DNA from: an uncultured Coriobacteriaceae bacterium
GTDB taxonomy: Bacteria; Actinomycetota; Coriobacteriia; Coriobacteriales; Eggerthellaceae
Assembly: GCA_902781245.1 (NCBI GenBank)
Contig: CACZIP010000083.1
Span: 1-7,920 of the forward strand
Direction: 5' to 3'
DNA: 7,920 nucleotides
Position numbers and translations under genes: made by a program. Under the pieces are notes generated by a model. The model saw only the letters and a program-made list of their open reading frames with translations. It made no database searches and had not been told where the DNA came from. Within the stretch, counting starts at the first letter, position 1; the number at the start of each line of letters is the position of its first letter. Shown here in pieces: positions 1 through 4,552 of this stretch.

Positions 1-15
1 ACCGTGTACCACATG

Positions 16-144
16 ATGTACACGAACGTATCCATAGCGGGTTAACATCACCCACAAGACGGACACATTCATGTCAGAAGCGGGTTAACATCACCCACAG
101 CATGTACACATTCGTATCCATTCAGGGTTAACACCTCCCAATTT
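16..144. repeat. Three tandem 43-bp repeats upstream of pckA
   Basis: Three consecutive units in exact 43-bp register occupy 16-58, 59-101 and 102-144. The best conserved part is AGCGGGTTAACATCACCCAC, present at 36-55 and 79-98 and identical there. The third unit has the degenerate form GGGTTAACACCTCCCA at 125-140. The first half of each unit (starting ATGTACAC or a variant) is also similar between units, so the whole 43 bp is repeated. Positions 1-15 match the end of a unit in 9 of 15 bases, so the array may continue to the left of the window. GGGT...ACCC flanking TTAACATC gives each core a partial dyad, as expected of a regulator site. Forty-three bp is about four helical turns, so the cores would face the same side of the DNA. 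The repeat is seen directly; an operator role in pckA control is inference. Confidence 0.8.
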
Positions 145-172
145 TGGTGCAGAAACATGATTTGGCAGTCCC

Positions 173-197
173 GCTTTGGGAGCACATTTCCCAAAGC
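173..197. promoter_or_regulatory. Perfect 9-bp inverted repeat in the pckA leader
   Basis: GCTTTGGGA (173-181) and TCCCAAAGC (189-197) are perfect reverse complements separated by 7 nt. No T-run follows on either strand, so an intrinsic terminator is unlikely. Its position about 110 nt upstream of the pckA start suggests a protein-binding dyad or a hairpin in the 5' leader. Which regulator would bind is unknown. Confidence 0.5.
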
Positions 198-293
198 ATG
201 CCGCTTGCCGTCGAAATGCAATTACCAGCAACTAACTCGTACAACTTGGTATGAAGAGGAGTAGTATGGAACACAGCATGTTAAGCGTCGAGC

Positions 294-299
294 AAGGAG
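294..299 (+). promoter_or_regulatory. Ribosome binding site of pckA
   Basis: AAGGAG lies 9 nt before the ATG at 309, which is ideal spacing and fixes the pckA start. A possible extended -10 element, TG-G-TATGAA (TATGAA at 250-255), lies upstream, but I see no convincing -35 partner, so the promoter position stays open. From 198 to 293 nothing else is clear apart from a small out-of-frame ORF described in the findings. Confidence 0.8.
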
Positions 300-308
300 T
301 TCGAAACC

Positions 309-1916
309 ATGGCAATCAATCTTGAACAGTACGGTATCCACGCATCGGAAATCGTCTACAACCCTTCGTACGAAATGCTGTTCGAAGAAGAGATGAAACC
401 GGAGCTTACCGGCTATGACAAGGGTCAGCTCACCGAGCTGGACGCCGTAAACGTAATGACCGGCATCTTCACGGGCCGCTCCCCCAAGGACAAGTACATC
501 GTCATGGACGAGAACTCCAAGGACACCGTCTGGTGGACAACCGAGGGCTACCCCAACGACAACCATGTCATGAGCGAGGAAACCTGGGCCGCCATGAAGG
601 ACATCGCCGTCAAGCAGCTCGACGGCAAGCGCCTGTTCGTCATGGACTGCTTCTGCGGCGCCAACGCCGACACCCGCATGGCCGTGCGCTTCATCCTCGA
701 GGTCGCCTGGCAGGCCCACTTCATCAAGAACATGTTCATCGTCCCGACCGATGAGGAACTCGAGAACTTCGAGCCCGACTTCGTGTGCTACAACGCCTCG
801 AAGGCCAAGGTCGAGAACTACAAGGACTTCGGCCTGAACTCCGAGACCGTCGCAGCCTTCAACGTTTCGAGCAGGGAGCAGGTCATCATCAACACCTGGT
901 ACGGTGGCGAGATGAAGAAGGGCCTGTTCTCGATGATGAACTACTACCTGCCGCTCAAGGGCATCGCCGCCATGCACTGCTCGGCGAACACCGACATGAA
1001 CGGCGAGCACACCGCCATCTTCTTCGGCCTGTCCGGCACCGGCAAGACCACGCTGTCGACCGACCCCAAGCGCCTGCTCATCGGCGATGACGAGCACGGC
1101 TGGGACGACAACGGCGTCTTCAACTTCGAGGGCGGCTGCTACGCGAAGGTCATCAACCTCGACCCCGAGTCCGAGCCCGACATCTACAACGCCATCAAGC
1201 GCAACGCCCTGCTCGAGAACGTCACCTGCGATGAGAACGGCAAGCTCGACTTCGCCGACAAGAGCGTGACCGAGAACACCCGCGTCAGCTACCCGATCGA
1301 CCACATCGAGAAGATCGTCAAGAACGTGCGCCCGATTTCGGCCGGCCCGGCTGCCGACAACGTCATCTTCCTGTCGGCCGACGCGTTCGGCGTCCTGCCG
1401 CCGGTCTCGATCCTGACCCCCGAGCAGACGAAATACTACTTCCTCTCCGGCTTCACGGCGAAGCTCGCCGGCACCGAGCGCGGCATCACCGAGCCCACCC
1501 CGACGTTCTCGGCCTGCTTCGGCCAGGCGTTCCTCGAGCTGCACCCGACGAAGTACGCTGAGGAGCTCGTCAAGCGCATGGAGAAGTCCGGCGCCAAGGC
1601 CTACCTGGTCAACACCGGCTGGAACGGCACCGGCAAGCGCATCTCCATCAAGGATACGCGCGGCATCATCGACGCCATCCTCGACGGCAGCGTGCTGAAG
1701 GCCCCGACCAAGATGATCCCGATCTTCAACTTCGAGGTTCCCACCGAGCTGCCCGGCGTCGACCCGGCCATCCTCGACCCGCGCGACACCTACGCCGACG
1801 CCGCCGAATGGAATGCCAAGGCTGAAGACCTAGCCGGCCGCTTCATCAAGAACTTCGTGAAGTACGAGACCAACGAAGCCGGCAAGGCTCTCGTGGCTGC
1901 TGGCCCGCAGCTGTAG
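309..1916 (+). CDS. pckA: Phosphoenolpyruvate carboxykinase (ATP-dependent)
   Basis: This cytoplasmic enzyme interconverts oxaloacetate + ATP and PEP + CO2 + ADP. It works in gluconeogenesis, or in the carboxylating direction in some anaerobes. The 535 residues match the usual length of the ATP-type family (540 in E. coli). Visible motifs are TGRSPKDKY near residue 55 with the substrate Arg at 57, the P-loop GLSGTGKTTLS at 240-250 with Lys246, the kinase-2/metal motif GDDEHGWDD at 260-268, FEGGCYAK just after it, and NTGWNGTGKR from 435. Spacing between Lys246 and Asp261 equals that of E. coli Lys254 and Asp269. The start is set by AAGGAG at 294. The gene stands alone: repeats and a dyad lie upstream, and short repeats plus a strong terminator lie downstream. 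Regulation through the leader repeats is likely but not proven. Long antisense ORFs across it are GC-skew shadows. Confidence 0.97.
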   Translation: MAINLEQYGIHASEIVYNPSYEMLFEEEMKPELTGYDKGQLTELDAVNVMTGIFTGRSPKDKYIVMDENSKDTVWWTTEGYPNDNHVMSEETWAAMKDIAVKQLDGKRLFVMDCFCGANADTRMAVRFILEVAWQAHFIKNMFIVPTDEELENFEPDFVCYNASKAKVENYKDFGLNSETVAAFNVSSREQVIINTWYGGEMKKGLFSMMNYYLPLKGIAAMHCSANTDMNGEHTAIFFGLSGTGKTTLSTDPKRLLIGDDEHGWDDNGVFNFEGGCYAKVINLDPESEPDIYNAIKRNALLENVTCDENGKLDFADKSVTENTRVSYPIDHIEKIVKNVRPISAGPAADNVIFLSADAFGVLPPVSILTPEQTKYYFLSGFTAKLAGTERGITEPTPTFSACFGQAFLELHPTKYAEELVKRMEKSGAKAYLVNTGWNGTGKRISIKDTRGIIDAILDGSVLKAPTKMIPIFNFEVPTELPGVDPAILDPRDTYADAAEWNAKAEDLAGRFIKNFVKYETNEAGKALVAAGPQL

Positions 1917-1979
1917 CAAGACATTCGTCGCTGCTGTAGCAAAGCATTCGTCGCTGCCGTAGCAAAGCGCTCGCGACAG
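1911..1979. repeat. Three 23-bp tandem repeats starting at the pckA stop codon
   Basis: Units at 1911-1933, 1934-1956 and 1957-1979 begin CTGTAGCAA or CCGTAGCAA. Units 1 and 2 agree in 21 of 23 bases; units 2 and 3 in 16 of 23. The first unit includes the last pckA sense codon (CTG) and its TAG stop, so the 3' end of the gene appears to have been duplicated into the spacer. A 12-bp palindrome, CAGCAGCTGCTG, overlaps the end at 1977-1988. No function is evident. Confidence 0.75.
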
Positions 1980-2015
1980 CAGCTGCTGCACACCGGCAAA
2001 CGATACCGAATGATG

Positions 2016-2042
2016 AGGACGGCCCCGTTTGGGGCCGTCCTT
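2016..2042 (+). terminator. Rho-independent terminator of pckA
   Basis: AGGACGGCCCC (2016-2026) pairs perfectly with GGGGCCGTCCT (2031-2041) around a GTTT loop, giving an 11-bp GC-rich stem. Only a short T tract follows (TT then GT). It lies 100 nt past the pckA stop and 27 nt before the rhaD start, so it should separate the two transcripts, although some read-through into rhaD is possible. Confidence 0.8.
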
Positions 2043-2068
2043 GTAAACGAGAAAGGAAGCGATAGGCG

Positions 2069-2974
2069 ATGGATGTTTTCGGCACCATGCAGGACGCGTT
2101 CGGGCAGGGCGTTTCGGTAGTCAAGGGCGCTGTCTCCGGCGTCGCCGTCGAGAATCACGCGTTTATGCGCGGCTTCATACGACTCTGCAGCGACGGCTGG
2201 CAAGAGGGCTGGCACGAGCGCAACGGTGGCAACCTCAGCTACCGCATGACGCATGCGGAAGTCGATTCCTGCAAATCGTTCTTCTACGACGTGCCCAGCA
2301 GCTGGGTGAAGATGAGCGTCCAGGCGAAGAACCTCGCTGGCGCCTTTTTCGCAGTGACAGGTGCCGGACGTTACATGCGCAATGTGCAACTCGATCCTGC
2401 CTTCAACGTCGGCATCGTCGAGATCAACGCTTCCGGTGATTCATGGCGCCTCGTTTGGGGCCTCAAGGACGGCGGCATGCCGACAAGCGAGTTCGCCAGC
2501 CATTTCCTGATTCATAGCGTGCTTCTCGCTTCGGCGAATCCCACACACCGCATCCTCTACCATGCGCATCCCGACAACATCATCGCCTTGAGTAAGATCA
2601 TGCCGCTCGATGCCCGCGCCATAACGCGCGCCCTGTGGAAAGCCCACACCGAATGCATCATGGTGTTCCCCAAGGGGGTCGGCGTCGTGCCGTGCATGGT
2701 CCCGGGAAGCATGGAGCTCGCACGTGCGACAAGCGAGCTGATGAAGACCTACGACGCGGTCGTCTGGGCGCAACACGGCCTGTTCGCGAGCGGCCCCGAT
2801 TTCGATTCCACGTTCGGGTTGATGCAAACCGTCGAAAAGGCCGCGAAGATCCACGGCCTGGCGATTGCAATGAACGGAGGGTCCGCCAATTTCGCCAACA
2901 CGATTACCGACGACGATCTGCGTGCCATCGCCCGTTCGCTCAACCTGAAAGTCAACGAGGCGTTCCTGGATTAA
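2069..2974 (+). CDS. rhaD: Rhamnulose-1-phosphate aldolase (class II, zinc-dependent)
   Basis: This enzyme cleaves L-rhamnulose 1-phosphate to dihydroxyacetone phosphate and L-lactaldehyde in the cytoplasm. The 301-residue product shares long stretches with E. coli RhaD: GWHERNGGNLS (47-57, phosphate-binding loop), VTGAGRYMRNVQLDP (96-110), WGL and PTSE (130-141), HAHPDNIIAL (165-174), TECIMVFPKGVG (194-205), MVPG (210-213) and the QHGLFASGP region (235-243). Catalytic Glu141 and zinc ligands His165, His167 and His236 sit exactly 24 residues after E. coli Glu117, His141, His143 and His212. The extra length is therefore an N-terminal extension of about 24 residues. The start at 2069 follows AAAGGA (2052-2057) by 11 nt. 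A later Met at residue 7 has no ribosome site of its own. No rhamnose kinase, isomerase or transporter is adjacent, so the natural substrate could be another deoxy-ketose phosphate. Related class II aldolases such as fuculose-phosphate aldolase fit less well. Confidence 0.93.
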   Translation: MDVFGTMQDAFGQGVSVVKGAVSGVAVENHAFMRGFIRLCSDGWQEGWHERNGGNLSYRMTHAEVDSCKSFFYDVPSSWVKMSVQAKNLAGAFFAVTGAGRYMRNVQLDPAFNVGIVEINASGDSWRLVWGLKDGGMPTSEFASHFLIHSVLLASANPTHRILYHAHPDNIIALSKIMPLDARAITRALWKAHTECIMVFPKGVGVVPCMVPGSMELARATSELMKTYDAVVWAQHGLFASGPDFDSTFGLMQTVEKAAKIHGLAIAMNGGSANFANTITDDDLRAIARSLNLKVNEAFLD

Positions 2975-3007
2975 CTAAGGCTCTTGCGTCAGGAGGACGG
3001 TTCTTTT

Positions 3008-3074
3008 GAAGCCAGACACTTACCGGGTGAGCTGTCTGGTCACCAGACAGCTCACCCGGTAAGTGTCTGGCTTC
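3008..3074. repeat. 67-nt palindrome with perfect 33-bp arms, REP-like
   Basis: The arm at 3008-3040 is the exact reverse complement of 3042-3074, with one central base (3041). Each arm is itself nearly self-complementary: CCAGACA (3012-3018) pairs with TGTCTGG (3033-3039), and CTTA (3019-3022) with TGAG (3028-3031) past a bulged C. The DNA or RNA can therefore form one long hairpin or two adjacent short ones. It lies 33 nt after the rhaD stop and 63 nt beyond the DAHP synthase stop, between convergent genes. A bidirectional terminator or transcript-stabilising REP/BIME-like element is plausible. Neither side has a good T-run (TTCTTTT lies on the wrong side for that), so simple intrinsic termination is not well supported. 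Confidence 0.85.
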
Positions 3075-3105
3075 CCGATAAACGTCTGGCTTCCGTGGTG
3101 CCGCC

Positions 3106-3136
3106 TGGCACACACTTCCCAGGGAGCTCTGTGCCA
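3106..3136 (-). terminator. Hairpin directly after the DAHP synthase stop
   Basis: TGGCACA (3106-3112) pairs with TGTGCCA (3130-3136), with an inner TCCC-A-GGGA hairpin (3117-3125). It begins 1 nt past the stop codon of the minus-strand gene. No T-run follows on the minus strand, so this may be a 3'-end stabilising hairpin or a weak terminator. A competing shorter stem (GTGCC 3098-3102, GGCAC 3107-3111) overlaps it. Confidence 0.35.
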
Positions 3137-3137
3137 T

Positions 3138-4175
3138 CTAAAGCAGTTCGGCGAACTCGTAGATAAGGCGCTCGCTCTTTTCCCAGCCGAGACAGGCATC
3201 GGTGATGGACTTCCCGTACACCCCGCCGTCGACCGGCTGGTTGCCGTCCTCGATGTAGCTCTCGACCATGAAGCCCTTCACGAGGCGCTTCAAGTCCGAA
3301 TCGTTGCGGCACGAGTGCAGCACTTCCTTCAAGATGCGCGGCTGCTCGAAGGGGTTCTTCCCGCTGTTCGAATGGTTGCAGTCGACGATGACCGCCGGAT
3401 TCTGCGGGTTCCATTTCGCGAAAAGGCTCGCGAGGTATTGCAGCGTCTCGTAGTGGTAGTTCGGGTGCGTCACGCCCTGGCGGTTCACGTAGCCACGCAG
3501 GATGGCGTGCGCATGCGGATTGCCGGCAGAGCGGCCTTCCCACCCACGGTAGATGAAATCATGCTGACGCTGGGCGGCGGCGATGGCATTCATCATGACG
3601 GTCAGATCGCCACTCGTCGGATTCTTCATGCCCACCGGGCACCCGACGGCGCTGGCCGTCAAGCGATGCTGCTGGTTCTCGACGCTGCGCGCGCCTACGG
3701 CCACGTATCCCAGCAGGTCGTCCACGTATTTGTAATGCTCGGGGTACAGCAACTCATCGGCGCAGACGAAGCCCGTTTCCTCGACAACGCGCATGTGCAT
3801 CTCGCGCATGACGATGATGCCCTTGAACAAGTCAGGTTGGGCGTTGGGGTCGGGCTGGTGGACAAGGCCTTTGTAGCCATCGCTGGTGGTGCGCGCCTTG
3901 TGCGTGTAGACGCGCGGCACAATCAGCAGCTTGTCAGCCACCTGCTCCTGCACGCGAGCCAAACGCGAGACGTAATCGAGGACGCTGTCCTCGTTGTCCG
4001 CCGAGCACGGGCCGATGATGAGCGCCATCTTGTCGCTTTCGCCCTCGAAGATGGCTTCCAGCGCCGAGGTGCGCTTCTCGACCACATCGGACAGCTCATC
4101 CGACAGCGGATACATTTCCTTCGTTTCCATCGGAATGGGAAGCTTCCGCTTGAAATCCATGTTCATCATGTTCAT
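3138..4175 (-). CDS. aroF: 3-deoxy-7-phosphoheptulonate synthase (DAHP synthase, class I)
   Basis: This enzyme condenses PEP and erythrose 4-phosphate to DAHP, the committed step of the shikimate pathway. The 345 residues match the AroF/G/H size (about 350). Visible motifs are IIGPCSA (53-59), PRVYTHKARTTSDGYKGL (87-104), GARSVENQQHR (161-171), PVGMKNPTSGD (180-190), DCNHSNSGK (265-273), VESYIEDGNQ (304-313) and GKSITDACLGW (321-331). Metal ligands expected by alignment to E. coli AroG are Cys57, His268, Glu305 and Asp327, and all are present. KART replaces the E. coli KPRT at 93-96, and NHSNSGK replaces SHANSSK; I associate this variant with Gram-positive anaerobe members of the family. The start has GGGAGG at 4185-4190, 9 nt upstream. 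The N-terminus has four Met codons within six residues, so minor alternative starts are possible. The ATG overlaps the stop of the chorismate mutase gene, indicating translational coupling. Which aromatic amino acid inhibits it cannot be told. The symbol is shared loosely with aroG/aroH. Confidence 0.95.
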   Translation of the reverse strand: MNMMNMDFKRKLPIPMETKEMYPLSDELSDVVEKRTSALEAIFEGESDKMALIIGPCSADNEDSVLDYVSRLARVQEQVADKLLIVPRVYTHKARTTSDGYKGLVHQPDPNAQPDLFKGIIVMREMHMRVVEETGFVCADELLYPEHYKYVDDLLGYVAVGARSVENQQHRLTASAVGCPVGMKNPTSGDLTVMMNAIAAAQRQHDFIYRGWEGRSAGNPHAHAILRGYVNRQGVTHPNYHYETLQYLASLFAKWNPQNPAVIVDCNHSNSGKNPFEQPRILKEVLHSCRNDSDLKRLVKGFMVESYIEDGNQPVDGGVYGKSITDACLGWEKSERLIYEFAELL

Positions 4176-4537
4176 GCCGACAAGCCTCCCGTTACGTCCT
4201 TGCGTTCTTGCTCGCTCGCGCCTGCCCTCGCATCGTCATCTTCGCATCCGCCAGCGCTCGCCTTTGCATCCTCGCCCATCAAATAGCGCTGCCAGCTTTT
4301 GCTCACGTCCATCGTGTGTTGGAGAAACTCCAGATAGAACGGGCGCAACTCATCGTCCTCGACGAGCGCCCCACGATCAGCGAGGACCTGGGCTTCCTGC
4401 TGCTTGTCCTCGACAGGCAGCTCCCGCTCCTGCTTGTATGCAGCGATATCGCGCGCTGCCTCCATTCGTTCGACGAACAAACCGGCGATCTGCTCGTCGA
4501 CGGCCCGTATCGCTTCCCTTGATTCGTCAAGACCCAT
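4172..4537 (-). CDS. Chorismate mutase, AroQ class (monofunctional)
   Basis: This enzyme converts chorismate to prephenate, the first step toward Phe and Tyr. The all-helical CM_2 domain covers about residues 1-88 of 121. Aligned to the E. coli P-protein mutase domain, Arg7, Arg24, Lys35, Asp44 and Glu48 match Arg11, Arg28, Lys39, Asp48 and Glu52. Ser79 and Gln83 have the spacing of Ser84 and Gln88. The residue at the Arg51 position is Gln47, a change from the usual RE pair. Residues 89-121 form an acidic, Gly/Ala-rich tail of low complexity. No prephenate dehydratase or dehydrogenase domain is attached. The start at 4537 is served by AGGAG (4554-4550), which overlaps the stop of the preceding ATPase gene, or by GGAG at 4545-4542. 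The stop TGA overlaps the DAHP synthase ATG as ATGA. Fusions or complexes of these two activities are known in other bacteria, so a regulatory complex is a fair inference. Confidence 0.9.
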   Translation of the reverse strand: MGLDESREAIRAVDEQIAGLFVERMEAARDIAAYKQERELPVEDKQQEAQVLADRGALVEDDELRPFYLEFLQHTMDVSKSWQRYLMGEDAKASAGGCEDDDARAGASEQERKDVTGGLSA

Positions 4538-4552
4538 GTTGCTCCAACTCTC

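Noticed and set aside
36..140. Possible mini CRISPR array (near-identical 21-nt blocks with 22-nt gaps)
   Set aside because: The gaps are themselves similar, the third block is degenerate, the unit is too short, and no cas gene is present. Tandem 43-bp repeats explain it better.
222..1544. 440-codon minus-strand ORF antisense to pckA
   Set aside because: It lies opposite a clear pckA gene. Its protein is Val/Leu/Asp/Gly-biased without motifs, which is the usual shadow in GC-rich coding DNA.
3063..4286. 407-codon plus-strand ORF antisense to DAHP synthase and chorismate mutase
   Set aside because: The minus-strand genes have full catalytic motifs and good ribosome sites; this ORF has none and starts inside the palindrome.
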